A stretch of DNA of 64,000 nt from assembly GCA_963662515.1 (NCBI GenBank), contig OY759675.1, positions 2,232,001-2,296,000 on the forward strand. Direction: 5' to 3'. Both the position numbers and the translations under genes were made by a program. Below, in pieces: positions 48,146-56,859 of the stretch; positions within the stretch are counted from its first letter, which is position 1, and each line of letters opens with the position of its first letter. Under the pieces are notes generated by a model. It did not search any database. It was not told the origin of the DNA and saw nothing but the letters and a program-made list of their open reading frames with translations. The stretch is from JAFGDI01 sp963662515. GTDB lineage: Bacteria; Planctomycetota; Phycisphaerae; Sedimentisphaerales; SM23-30.

Positions 48146-48163
48146 ATAATAACCATAAAAAAC

Positions 48164-48754
48164 TTACAAAACACCCTTAGTACTGGGTATGTCATTATTT
48201 CCCGGCATAAGCGAAACTGCCTCGAACAATGCCCTGCCTACCGCTTTAAATATACCTTCAGCAATATGATGGTCATTAGTGCCATAAGGAACATTAATAT
48301 GCAGATTCATCTGGGCACTGTTACTAAAAGCACGCATAAATTCTTCAATCAGTTGCGTATCAAATGTCCCCGTTTTTCCGCTAAGAAATCTGGCATTAAA
48401 GACCAGGTAAGGACGGCCGCTCAAGTCAATAGCACAATTAGCCAGCGTTTCATCCATAGGCACAGATGAAGAGCCATAACGATTTATGCCACGCTTATCA
48501 CCCAGAGCTTTAACCAGTGCCTGACCAAGACATATACCAACATCCTCAACAGAATGATGATCATCAATATGCAGGTCACCAGTTACTTTTAATGACAGAT
48601 CAAAACGCCCATGCTTAGCTATATGGCTGAGCATGTGGTCTAAAAAACCTATGCCTGATTCAAGTTCATAACGCCCCTGACCATCAAGGTTCAAACTAAG
48701 AACTATCTGGGTCTCATTAGTATTTCTTTCAATTTTAACAGTTCTTAATGTCAT
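48164..48754 (-). CDS. hisB: Imidazoleglycerol-phosphate dehydratase
   Basis: Seventh step of histidine synthesis. 196 aa is the usual length of the monofunctional enzyme. Both metal motifs are intact: DDHHSVEDVGI (about residues 68-78) and DHHIAEGIFKA (about 163-173). Its ATG overlaps the stop of the upstream lipoprotein gene by 4 bp (ATGA), so expression is coupled to a gene with no obvious link to histidine. No other his gene is adjacent. A strong terminator follows. Confidence 0.96.
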   Translation of the reverse strand: MTLRTVKIERNTNETQIVLSLNLDGQGRYELESGIGFLDHMLSHIAKHGRFDLSLKVTGDLHIDDHHSVEDVGICLGQALVKALGDKRGINRYGSSSVPMDETLANCAIDLSGRPYLVFNARFLSGKTGTFDTQLIEEFMRAFSNSAQMNLHINVPYGTNDHHIAEGIFKAVGRALFEAVSLMPGNNDIPSTKGVL

Positions 48755-49722
48755 TCTTGTATCTCGTATTTCTCGTTTATGACAATCTCAATATACATCA
48801 TACCAGCATCGGCTTTACTGTCTTTTCTCTGGTCAGGAAACAGCTTATTACCATCTACTATCATAAGATAAGTAACATTCAGTTTATCTTTTTTCACCAG
48901 ACCGGTTGTAAGGTCAAGTATCGCCTCAGAATCTACTACTGGTTCCTGCAGATCACTGTTTGACTTTAGTATCTGTTTGAATGCATCCGCCGCTGGTGGT
49001 GCATCCATACCTTCCGGCAATACATACAGTGGCTCAATAGCAGTCTTTACTGTTATGCAATTATTCTCGTTACTAACCGGCTTAAAGACTACTCTCAACG
49101 CCATCGCGTTTAGCATAGCATCTGGTATAGCACGGTATTCCTCCCAGCTTTTGGCCGAAAAATTGCTCTTAGGACATTTAACCTGGAAAGGACGCTGCAA
49201 AATATCAGTCAGTTCCTTTTCACTTATAAGATTAGCAACTGTGCTGTTATCATCATCACTCAGCTTGAGCTTAGCCCTTACCTGGTCAAGATCAACAAAA
49301 GTTACCTGCCCATTATTTGCCATTTTAGCCTGTACAGTAACTCCATAAACGGCAGGTTCATTATTCCAGCTTGAACTGGTCTGATCTGCCTGACTGATAT
49401 AATGATTCTTCTTCTCCTTATCAGTCGAGGTATTAGTCATATTAAGCGAAACTCTGTCGAAAGTGAGAGCCAGTAACAAAGAACCATCTGCATCAATCCC
49501 CTTGACCTCGCGAGTTATTTCATATTCCAGCGTCATTTCCCGACGACCAGTTTCTGATGGTTCTTTGTCTTTCATTTCAACCCAAACGCGATTTTTCGTC
49601 TCTTTGGTATATTTGATCGTGTCTTTATAGCCTGGCTTAAGATCAAGACCAACCATAGAGCCACACCCACTAAATATGGCTGCAACTACAAATAACAAAA
49701 GCATTGACGCTAACTTCTTCAT
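48751..49722 (-). CDS. Lipoprotein of unknown function (DUF6263-like), copy A
   Basis: 323 aa. Lipoprotein signal MKKLASMLLLFVVAAIFSGC, with the lipobox ending at Cys20. The mature part is a beta-rich exported domain starting DLKPGYKDTIKY, with alternating Lys/Thr-rich strands of the kind seen in DUF6263 proteins. It resembles the next gene upstream (DELKLKPGQQFSRKI) in layout: lipobox, short LKPG segment, repeated beta-strands and a C-terminal VxVxNE/RxN-like end. Function unknown; probably anchored in a membrane facing the periplasm. Translationally coupled to hisB. Confidence 0.75.
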   Translation of the reverse strand: MKKLASMLLLFVVAAIFSGCGSMVGLDLKPGYKDTIKYTKETKNRVWVEMKDKEPSETGRREMTLEYEITREVKGIDADGSLLLALTFDRVSLNMTNTSTDKEKKNHYISQADQTSSSWNNEPAVYGVTVQAKMANNGQVTFVDLDQVRAKLKLSDDDNSTVANLISEKELTDILQRPFQVKCPKSNFSAKSWEEYRAIPDAMLNAMALRVVFKPVSNENNCITVKTAIEPLYVLPEGMDAPPAADAFKQILKSNSDLQEPVVDSEAILDLTTGLVKKDKLNVTYLMIVDGNKLFPDQRKDSKADAGMMYIEIVINEKYEIQE

Positions 49723-49811
49723 TATATCTCCTGTAATTTTAGTAATATGCCGGATTCGGCTTTTTTACCTATTTTAACAATAATCAATCCAATATACAAC
49801 TATATCAGTGA

Positions 49812-50801
49812 TTAGTCAACATTTTCTATGGTAGTATCCACAATGTAATACATACGAACTTTGCGTTTTTTATTGCCGGTATTTTGCGTTTCATTAAGGC
49901 GATTTGACCTTACTTCAACAAAAACTCTTTCAACCTGCTTATAAAACCCCTTGCCGGGGGCATAGCCAATGCAACCATTTCCAAAGACCGATATTGCACT
50001 GTGGCTTACTGATCTGTACTTTTCGTCAACGGTAGCCGGTGGCTCCTGGTCTGCTTCCAGTTTGCCGGGCAAACCGTCACAACTGACAGCATAATAAAAC
50101 TTCTTAACATCTTCTCGCCAATCCGAAGTAGCCTGTGCCATACTGCCTGGCTCGACAATAGTTCTGTCGCTGGGCAACGCCGGCAGGCTGGGAACTACTA
50201 CATCGTATCCTGACAATTTCGCCCCTACCTCAATATCTACCGGCATACCATTATATAAACCCGGGGATATATACTCTTTTAGACGAGCTGGAGCAAGCAA
50301 CATTATTGCCTGATTACGACCTGTTATCTTGTCGTCTGTACGAGCTTGAGCATACTTGTTTATCTCAGCATCTATATCTTTTAATTCCAACACCTTACCA
50401 TTTGTATCAATCACTGCTCTGTATTTTTTGCCAGCCAGAGAAGACATGATATCAACATACACTTTCTGTATCTCAGGCCGACTGCTGGTTTGAGTATTTA
50501 ATTCTGGCTTTTCACTGCTGTATTGAAACACAATACCCATAGTATTTATCTTTGATTCTATCTTACTGATCTGGGCCTCTACTGTCGCGTTGCCCGCATT
50601 ATCAACCGATAGTACCTTACATAACAGCGTCATTTGCATGTCTTTATCATCGACATTATTGAAAATGCTCATATTAAACTTACTGGTCATAGTTATCTTA
50701 CGAGAAAACTGCTGACCTGGCTTTAACTTCAACTCATCACAGCCAACAAAAAACAAAGTCATTAGTAATATGCTTATAAATCCAAAGGTTTTTCTGATCA
50801 T
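49812..50801 (-). CDS. Lipoprotein of unknown function (DUF6263-like), copy B
   Basis: 329 aa with lipoprotein signal IRKTFGFISILLMTLFFVGC (lipobox Cys21) and a beta-rich mature region beginning LKLKPGQQFSRKITMTSKF. A central part (MPVDIEVGAKLSGYDVVV) and C-terminal strands follow. The likeness to copy A suggests an old duplication; 89 bp separate them. It lies 42 bp downstream of the tyrosine-kinase-like membrane protein gene, and the four genes (that one, the two lipoproteins, hisB) could be one transcript. Function not known. Confidence 0.72.
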   Translation of the reverse strand: MIRKTFGFISILLMTLFFVGCDELKLKPGQQFSRKITMTSKFNMSIFNNVDDKDMQMTLLCKVLSVDNAGNATVEAQISKIESKINTMGIVFQYSSEKPELNTQTSSRPEIQKVYVDIMSSLAGKKYRAVIDTNGKVLELKDIDAEINKYAQARTDDKITGRNQAIMLLAPARLKEYISPGLYNGMPVDIEVGAKLSGYDVVVPSLPALPSDRTIVEPGSMAQATSDWREDVKKFYYAVSCDGLPGKLEADQEPPATVDEKYRSVSHSAISVFGNGCIGYAPGKGFYKQVERVFVEVRSNRLNETQNTGNKKRKVRMYYIVDTTIENVD

Positions 50802-50843
50802 TTTATCTCCAATCGCATATCGTCATCATATACTGCTTTTATA

Positions 50844-52967
50844 TCAAAAGTCAATTAGGCGGCATCTGATCCTGGCAAGCTCCTGGCTTATCGAGGCCCG
50901 CTTACGGGCAGAAGGTTTAAATATGAAATCAACTGCCACAATATTGCTAAATCTGGACAATATTTTACTTATAGGACCTAACTTGGCTTGCTTTTGTAAC
51001 TCTCTTACACCACCTTCCAGTAATTCAGGCATATAGATAAGGATACAATCAAAATCTATATCAGTACATTCTTCGGCATAATCGGAATTATTGTTTATTT
51101 CATTATTTACAACTTCTAAGCCAGAAGCCATTCCTGAATGTAAAAACTTAAGATTCTCCAGCGGGCTGGGAACTACATAAGCAGAAAAAGGAAGGTCATT
51201 ATCCAGGCAATCCCAAAATCCTGGCTTGATAAAACAACTATTAGTTTGATCACCAGCAGCAGGCGAATCTTTCAAACTATAATCATCTGAAAAGTCAGAA
51301 AAAATCTTTTCCAGAACACCGTCCTGTGACGCGGATACAACCAGCACTTTTTCACCCTTGAGAGCCAGAGAAATAGCCAGATTAATCATAAACCTTGGGG
51401 ATAGCAGGGACTTATCTAAGGCAGAAAAGATCATGCCATCGGACATTGCCGCCCTATTTTCGCTGAGCCGGTAGGCAAGTTTATCATAACTCTCAACCCA
51501 CCAACTGGCAAAACCGTCCAGTTCCTCTGCTTCACCATCTGCCGTTGTCGAGGTTGTTTCCCTGCTACTTTGCCAGTTATTGTCTTCCATTTCATCTACC
51601 GGACCGGCAAATCGGTCAAACGAAAGTTCCCGGCTACAATCATCTCCATCCTCATCGCCACCCGCAACATCTGTCTGAGATTCTGATTCAAGACACTCCT
51701 GTGCTTCCTCATGGTTATTTCCGACAATATCACGACATGCACAAGCAGGCACTTCAATTTGCAGCGAATTCACTTCTGATCTACTTCCAGAAAACAAACG
51801 AAATACAACCAGCCCCAGCATAAAGCCAAAAAAACCAGACAAGCCTATAGCAAGATTCTGTAAATAACTGAAAGTACGAGTTTTTTTGACATCAGCTGAT
51901 TTTTGACTTAATTTCAGCTTATTAATTCCCGCCCAGACGGATAATTCTCCCGTCCTATCATCTATAAATGAAGGAAACACTGATTCGCCAGCCCCATCCA
52001 TTTCAGGCAGAAACTGCTCTACAAAATTGATCTCACTATTGAGATCAGCCAGTTCCACCTTCAATAAGTCCAGTTTATAACGGGCAAAGTCATAATTCTC
52101 TCTGGCTCTGGAAATATCAGCAGGCATATTGTCTTTTTCAGGCACTTCTATGGGATCATCACTTTGTTCCAGTGCCAGATCCAGCTCAGCCAGCAATTGT
52201 TGTCTTTCTCTGAAAATATCATCTCTCTGATAATCTATCTGCTCCAAAAGCAAATTATCTTTGCAATACGCTGCCTGCTTATCCAATTCCTGCTGACGGA
52301 CCTTTAGCTTTTCAAGTAAGTCCTGAATATCATCTGTTTTTTTTATCGATCCGGACTGTTTATCTGTTGTGGACTTTAATGGGAAATACTGAACTAAATT
52401 GCGCGTTTGAACTGAGAGTAATTCCTGCTCACAGGTATTGATATCCATGAGTAAGTCAACTTGACGCTGCTGAAGAGCGACAAGTTTACTCCTGTTATCA
52501 TTCAACCATTTATTCAGTCTGTTTTCAGCCGAATCTTTCTCAAATAATTCACCAGGCACAACTGTGTCTGCCTTTACACACTCGCTGATAAAATTCTGAA
52601 ATACCGAATCATATTCAGCAGACAGATTATCTACGGCATCCTCAGTACAGGAAACTTTTAAGGTCAAAACAGCATTATTAAGATCATATTCAGCAGACAG
52701 ATCACGAGCTATCGATGGATAGTTACTATAGGCAAGAGACCTGAACCTGATAAAATTCAATTCAAGAAAATCTCTCACTTGCCAGCTTATCAAATTGCTA
52801 TCCGCGCAAACATAACTCAAATCATGCGACCATGTCACACGCATTGGCAAATATGTCGCAGCTAAACGCCAGGCCGGCAGTGCAAATACAGCCGAAAATA
52901 TCACTGCCATAAACAGACCTGGCAATAAAACCGGCTTATTATACCCTTGTTCTCTTTGCTTTTGCAT
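50844..52967 (-). CDS. Membrane protein resembling a Wzz/BY-kinase but without Walker motifs
   Basis: 707 aa. Short cytoplasmic start; membrane segment about 13-36; a long periplasmic part (about 40-390) dominated by coiled coils (for example DIQDLLEKLKVRQQELDKQ); second membrane segment about 397-417 (AIGLSGFFGFMLGLVVF); a very acidic cytoplasmic linker (about 420-510); and a C-terminal alpha/beta region. The layout matches polysaccharide co-polymerases fused to tyrosine autokinases. In the C-terminal part, however, the expected Gly-Lys-Ser/Thr P-loop is replaced by LLSPRFMINLAISLALKGEK, with the following strand VLVVSAS instead of a Walker A' Asp pair. No Tyr cluster ends the protein. It is therefore likely catalytically dead. 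No exopolysaccharide genes are adjacent. Could also be an unrelated coiled-coil secretion protein. Confidence 0.6.
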   Translation of the reverse strand: MQKQREQGYNKPVLLPGLFMAVIFSAVFALPAWRLAATYLPMRVTWSHDLSYVCADSNLISWQVRDFLELNFIRFRSLAYSNYPSIARDLSAEYDLNNAVLTLKVSCTEDAVDNLSAEYDSVFQNFISECVKADTVVPGELFEKDSAENRLNKWLNDNRSKLVALQQRQVDLLMDINTCEQELLSVQTRNLVQYFPLKSTTDKQSGSIKKTDDIQDLLEKLKVRQQELDKQAAYCKDNLLLEQIDYQRDDIFRERQQLLAELDLALEQSDDPIEVPEKDNMPADISRARENYDFARYKLDLLKVELADLNSEINFVEQFLPEMDGAGESVFPSFIDDRTGELSVWAGINKLKLSQKSADVKKTRTFSYLQNLAIGLSGFFGFMLGLVVFRLFSGSRSEVNSLQIEVPACACRDIVGNNHEEAQECLESESQTDVAGGDEDGDDCSRELSFDRFAGPVDEMEDNNWQSSRETTSTTADGEAEELDGFASWWVESYDKLAYRLSENRAAMSDGMIFSALDKSLLSPRFMINLAISLALKGEKVLVVSASQDGVLEKIFSDFSDDYSLKDSPAAGDQTNSCFIKPGFWDCLDNDLPFSAYVVPSPLENLKFLHSGMASGLEVVNNEINNNSDYAEECTDIDFDCILIYMPELLEGGVRELQKQAKLGPISKILSRFSNIVAVDFIFKPSARKRASISQELARIRCRLIDF

Positions 52968-53287
52968 GTTTCTCAGAAAGACATCTCCAATTATTTCTCC
53001 TCATTACCCTCTGAAGGAGTTGAATTACTTCCAAAATGCTAATTATAACCTGTATTTTACCATAAAAATATGAAATATCTACAAAAGTCCAATAATCAAT
53101 AATATCTCCAGATAATACTTGATAGATATTATCATATAAACACTTTAATTACAAGCCTTTATATTATAGGCGGTTATTTTATACACTTATTTATTATAGC
53201 AGTTTTAACTATAAGGCACATTATGCCGAATTTAATGATGTTAAGTAAACTGTAGTGAATGAACATAATTTATGTGAGGAACATAAA
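52968..53287. other. Intergenic region upstream of the tyrosine-kinase-like gene
   Basis: AT-rich, no gene seen. A TATAAT on the minus strand (53042-53047) could be the -10 of the divergent membrane-protein gene, but no -35 matches. A short GGCA/TGCC hairpin at 53213-53226 precedes the small plus-strand gene. Confidence 0.4.
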
Positions 53288-53467
53288 ATGGCTATGAATT
53301 TTGACCCGGAGTATATCAGAAAACTCATTCTCGAAGCTAATCAGCTTCTGACGAATGACAATATCGACCAGAAATCCAGATCAACCCTGCAAAAATGCCT
53401 TTTCAGCATTCAGGCTGATGATCGGACATTTTCAGTCTGTGGTAATGGAACAGATGAAAAAGAATAA
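53288..53467 (+). CDS. Small hypothetical protein (59 aa)
   Basis: Not recognised. The ATG at 53288 is preceded by GAGGAAC and is preferred over an in-frame ATG at 53255. The protein starts MAMNFDPEYIRKLILEANQ and looks helical and charged for about 40 residues, then ends in a short polar tail with two Cys. A perfect terminator follows 28 bp later, so it is a compact monocistronic unit, which supports it being a real gene. Confidence 0.6.
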   Translation: MAMNFDPEYIRKLILEANQLLTNDNIDQKSRSTLQKCLFSIQADDRTFSVCGNGTDEKE

Positions 53468-53494
53468 AAATGATCATCGTAAAACTTTACCTTG

Positions 53495-53524
53495 GGATAG
53501 CAAATAAATTGCTATCCTTTTTTT
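53495..53524 (+). terminator. Perfect intrinsic terminator after the 59-aa gene
   Basis: GGATAGCAA (53495-53503) and TTGCTATCC (53509-53517) form a perfect 9-bp stem with a 5-nt loop, followed by seven T. The rest of the gap up to 53785 has no gene; a lone TATAAT sits at 53774-53779. Confidence 0.95.
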
Positions 53525-53785
53525 ATGCCCGCAAATTTTATGTCCAGGAAAGCAATAATTCCCAGCTCTTGGAATAAGCCACGAAGAATTATCACACCAA
53601 TAAATATATATTTTATAACACATCTCTTCCTGTAATTCGGATTATTCCCTATCCTTGCTATATTTGAATAAAAATATTATCATTATTCTGTAACCTTAGC
53701 ATATGTTACTAGTAAAATTCATAGAAGCATGATGTAGATATTTTTGTTTCTAAATAAACAGGCAAAAGAACATTATAATGTAATT

Positions 53786-53906
53786 AACGCTTCTGCCAAG
53801 AGTCGAGCTGCTTCGTAGGGTAGTCGGCCAGGCAGAACTGGTACTTTTAGATGAGGAAGATTGGCGGTCAAGTCGAGTTGGTCGGGAGATCGTCATTCTT
53901 GGATAG
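53786..53906 (+). other. GC-richer structured leader upstream of the ECF sigma gene
   Basis: About 120 bp, clearly richer in G/C than the AT-rich gap before it, running from just after TATAAT (53774-53779) to the sigma ATG. It can fold: TTCTGCC (53791-53797) with GGCAGAA (53831-53837), CCAG/CTGG within 53828-53840, or alternatively CCAAGA (53796-53801) with TCTTGG (53897-53902). An imperfect direct repeat AGTCGAGCTG / AGTCGAGTTG starts at 53801 and 53871. One frame is open for about 40 codons but lacks a start codon. Likely the 5' untranslated region of the sigma operon; possible regulatory RNA. Confidence 0.5.
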
Positions 53907-54467
53907 ATGCCTTCAACAATTGAAAAAACTACTGAGTTATTAAATAAAAGCGATCAGGAACTGGCCTTAGAAGCGACCAGCGGATCTCATCTCTCGTATG
54001 ATGAGCTGGTAAACAGATACAGTCAGCGATTGTTTAAATTCATTTATGTAAAAACCAAAAATATTGAATGTACCGAAGATATAGTTCAAGACACTTTTAT
54101 CCGAGGCTGGCTTAATCTGGAAAAATATAACCCAAAATACAGTTTTTCCACCTGGCTATATACTATAGCTATACGCCTGACACAAAATCATTATAGGAAG
54201 AAAAAGGCTTTTACCATTGAGGATGAAATACTGGACAGTTATCATCGATCGTCTTCCTGGCCAGTTGACGATATGATCAAAAAAGAACAATCTGAACTGC
54301 TCTGGCAAAAGGCTGCCAGACTCAAGCCAGAACATTATAATATGCTTTGGCTCAAATATGTTGAACAATTGACAATAGAGGAGATAGCCATTACTACCGG
54401 CAAAAGTCAGGTTAGTGTTAAAGTAATACTCCATCGCGCCCGAAATAAACTTGCAACAATGTTGTGA
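53907..54467 (+). CDS. ECF-type RNA polymerase sigma factor
   Basis: 186-aa sigma-70 family factor with only the sigma-2 and sigma-4 regions. Region 2 is at about 27-98 (YDELVNRYSQRLFKFIY, ECTEDIVQDTFIRGWL, FSTWLYTIAIRLTQNHYRKK). Region 4 is at about 130-183 (YNMLWLKYVEQLTIEEIA with the helix-turn-helix TGKSQVSVKVILHRARNKL). It directs polymerase to a small regulon. The next gene, 25 bp downstream, looks like its anti-sigma factor. The in-frame stop immediately before the ATG fixes the start as no further upstream. It has a structured 120-nt leader. Confidence 0.92.
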   Translation: MPSTIEKTTELLNKSDQELALEATSGSHLSYDELVNRYSQRLFKFIYVKTKNIECTEDIVQDTFIRGWLNLEKYNPKYSFSTWLYTIAIRLTQNHYRKKKAFTIEDEILDSYHRSSSWPVDDMIKKEQSELLWQKAARLKPEHYNMLWLKYVEQLTIEEIAITTGKSQVSVKVILHRARNKLATML

Positions 54468-54492
54468 AATTCAGAAATATCAGGAATAATTT

Positions 54493-55116
54493 ATGTTATG
54501 CATAATATTTAAATATAAAATAACAAAAGCCCATAATGCAGGCTTTCAACCTGACAGCAACACACTCCGGCATATATCTTCATGCAGGAGATGTCGTACT
54601 CATTATAATAAACTGATTGAACTTGGGTCTGCCTTGTCTCAAATGCCTGACTCAGACATTGGTTATTACGATTTTAACTTGCTTAACCAAAAAATATACA
54701 ATAGTTTAGATAAAACTATTGCGCCAATATCTCTGCCCAACAAAAACAAAAGCATCTTTACTAACAACTATGCTCTGGCCGCTACCATGCTTTTAGCAGC
54801 TTCTTTGGCCATTGCTTTTTTCGCCTCCGATGCTAACAACGATCCTTCACTCAAACATCATAACATTCCTGTAGCAATTGAACATAACCACCAGTCAATC
54901 AAACCAAACGATATATTTATTACCAGCAGTCCCCAGATAGCTCTGCTTTATCAGCTTTCTTCTCTACAATACGAAAAACTTGCCGACATGTCATATAAAA
55001 ATCAATATGAACGCTCCAAAGAAGTCTATGCCCGTACCAGCGAAATAACCGAAAAGTCAACTGAGATCATATCAGCTCTGGCACAGAGCAGCTTCTTTTT
55101 TCTCCGCCCATTTTAA
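54493..55116 (+). CDS. Putative membrane anti-sigma factor with HxxxCxxC motif
   Basis: 207 aa. H27-x3-C31-x2-C34 is the zinc-binding signature of ZAS-type anti-sigma factors. A membrane segment around 95-112 (ALAATMLLAASLAIAFFAS) follows, with a periplasmic tail of about 90 residues. The cytoplasmic N-terminal part would hold the ECF sigma factor encoded just upstream and release it on an envelope signal. ATG at 54493 has AGGA at 7 nt. Sequence outside these features is not family-specific, but motif, topology and position agree. Confidence 0.75.
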   Translation: MLCIIFKYKITKAHNAGFQPDSNTLRHISSCRRCRTHYNKLIELGSALSQMPDSDIGYYDFNLLNQKIYNSLDKTIAPISLPNKNKSIFTNNYALAATMLLAASLAIAFFASDANNDPSLKHHNIPVAIEHNHQSIKPNDIFITSSPQIALLYQLSSLQYEKLADMSYKNQYERSKEVYARTSEITEKSTEIISALAQSSFFFLRPF

Positions 55117-55120
55117 TAAG

Positions 55121-55163
55121 AATACAGCCTTCTGACCCTTAAACAAGATCAAAAGGCTGTATT
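55121..55163. terminator. Hairpin between convergent anti-sigma and cimA genes
   Basis: AATACAGCCTT (55121-55131) and AAGGCTGTATT (55153-55163) form a perfect 11-bp stem. No long T-run follows in either direction, but the position suggests it ends both transcripts. Confidence 0.65.
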
Positions 55164-55179
55164 GTGTCAATGCTTAATA

Positions 55180-56766
55180 TTACTTGACCAGCTTGTAAAC
55201 AAAACTGTCAACCAACGCCTGCCATGAAGCATCAATAATATTTTCGGATACACCAACAGTACCCCAGCGTGACTCATTATCCTTTGACTCTACTACCACA
55301 CAAACCCGGGCAGCAGAAGCTTCCCGCGAATTTACTACCCGAACCTTATAATCAACCAACTGCATTTCCTTAAGCTTTGGATAATGCCCCAGTAATGTCT
55401 GACGCAAAGCAGCATCAAGGGCATTTACCGGGCCGTCACCTTCAGCAACACGATGCTCAACCTTACCGTTCACGGTTAATTTTACAGTCGCTTCTGATAT
55501 TACATTATCAGTTGGCCCTTCTTTCTGAGTAATAGCACGATAGTGGACCAAGTCAAAATATTTGTCCTCTTTGCCAAGATTTTTGCGAATGATAAGGTCC
55601 AGACTGGCATCAGCCTTCTCGAACTGATAACCTTCATTTTCCAGATCCTGAACCTGCTGGAGAATACGCCTTACCACGGTTTTATCTTCCATATTCGCTA
55701 ATTGCTGACTACGGGCCAAAAGATTAGAAGCACCTGAAAGCTCACTAACTATGATCTTACGGGTATTGCCAACCATTTCAGGTGCTATATGTTCATAGCA
55801 ACGGGCTGATTTCTGTACAGCATGAACATGCATACCACCTTTATGTGCAAAACTCGACGGTCCTACAAAAGGTTGATTAAGCGGCAAATTAATATTGGCA
55901 GTATCATAAACAAAACGAGATACTTCAGTCAGCCTGACCAGTGATGACTTTTGCAGTACTGTCTTCCCCATCTTGAAGGAGAGATTTGGTATAATTGCGC
56001 AAAGATCAGCATTACCACAGCGTTCGCCAATACCATTGATAGTACCTTGAACCTGCACAGCTCCTGCTCTTACCGCTGTAAGTGAATTGGCAATAGCCAG
56101 CCCGCAATCATTATGGGTATGAATACCAATCTGCACACCAAGAGCCTTATAGACCTGTCCAACAATCTCTTCGATCTCATGAGACATACTGCCACCATTG
56201 GTGTCACAAAGAATGAACCTGAGCGCTCCAGCATCAGCTGCTGCTTCTAATACTTTAAGACTATATTCAGGATTATCTTTATAACCATCAAAGAAATGCT
56301 CGGCATCAAAGAAGACATCACGCCCCTTCTTCTTAAGAAAACTGATCGAATCAGTAACCATTTTGATATTCTCTTCCAGAGAGACACCTAGTACCTCTCT
56401 TACCTGCATATCCCACCCCTTGCCAACCAATGTCACCACTGGCGCCAGAGATTTTTGCAATGCAAGCAAGCAGGTATCGTCTTCCGGTTTTACCCCTCTG
56501 CGACGGGTCATACCAAAGGCCGCTATCTTACTATGCTTGAGGTCACACTTGCGGATCTCTTTGAAAAAAGCCTCATCTTTGGCATTACTCAAGGGATAGC
56601 CACCCTCTATATAATCGACCTTAAGCTCATCGAGTTTCATCGCAATAGCTATTTTATCAGCAAGCGAAAATGAAACACCTTCCCCCTGGGCGCCATCACG
56701 CAAAGTGGTATCATAGATCTCTACCCGTCCTGCCGGTACGGCTTTTTTCACTGCATCTTTACTCAT
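55180..56766 (-). CDS. cimA: Citramalate synthase
   Basis: Condenses pyruvate with acetyl-CoA to (R)-citramalate, the threonine-independent entry to isoleucine. 528 aa, typical of CimA. HMGL-type barrel with YDTTLRDGAQGEGVSFS (about 18-34), metal motif GIHTHNDCGLA, and a C-terminal LeuA-like regulatory dimer domain (about 400-528), which in relatives binds Ile. Length and the early DGAQGEGVSFS favour CimA over 2-isopropylmalate or homocitrate synthase. ATG at 56766 follows ATGGAG. It is preceded by a 220-nt leader with an Ile-rich leader ORF and terminator, so transcription is probably controlled by isoleucine supply. The gene stands alone. Confidence 0.93.
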   Translation of the reverse strand: MSKDAVKKAVPAGRVEIYDTTLRDGAQGEGVSFSLADKIAIAMKLDELKVDYIEGGYPLSNAKDEAFFKEIRKCDLKHSKIAAFGMTRRRGVKPEDDTCLLALQKSLAPVVTLVGKGWDMQVREVLGVSLEENIKMVTDSISFLKKKGRDVFFDAEHFFDGYKDNPEYSLKVLEAAADAGALRFILCDTNGGSMSHEIEEIVGQVYKALGVQIGIHTHNDCGLAIANSLTAVRAGAVQVQGTINGIGERCGNADLCAIIPNLSFKMGKTVLQKSSLVRLTEVSRFVYDTANINLPLNQPFVGPSSFAHKGGMHVHAVQKSARCYEHIAPEMVGNTRKIIVSELSGASNLLARSQQLANMEDKTVVRRILQQVQDLENEGYQFEKADASLDLIIRKNLGKEDKYFDLVHYRAITQKEGPTDNVISEATVKLTVNGKVEHRVAEGDGPVNALDAALRQTLLGHYPKLKEMQLVDYKVRVVNSREASAARVCVVVESKDNESRWGTVGVSENIIDASWQALVDSFVYKLVK

Positions 56767-56790
56767 TATTTACTCCATTTGAACCATGAC

Positions 56791-56823
56791 AAAAAAATAA
56801 GCCCCGGAACTGGTCCGAGGCTT
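56791..56823 (-). terminator. Attenuator terminator directly upstream of cimA
   Basis: Arms 56799-56807 and 56815-56823 form a 9-bp stem with one C-A mismatch; a run of seven T follows on the minus strand (56791-56797). It lies 25 bp before the cimA ATG and downstream of the cimA promoter, so it must be read through for expression. A segment at 56847-56857 (minus GGTCTGCGGGC) can pair with its 5' arm (GCC...GACC) and would block it. Confidence 0.8.
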
Positions 56824-56859
56824 AACTTTGTTTACATAACACTATCGCCCGCAGACCAT

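Noticed and set aside
53851..53940. Small overlapping ORF starting at ATG 53851 in the sigma leader
   Set aside because: No ribosome binding site fits well, it runs into the sigma gene in another frame, and the peptide has no familiar features.
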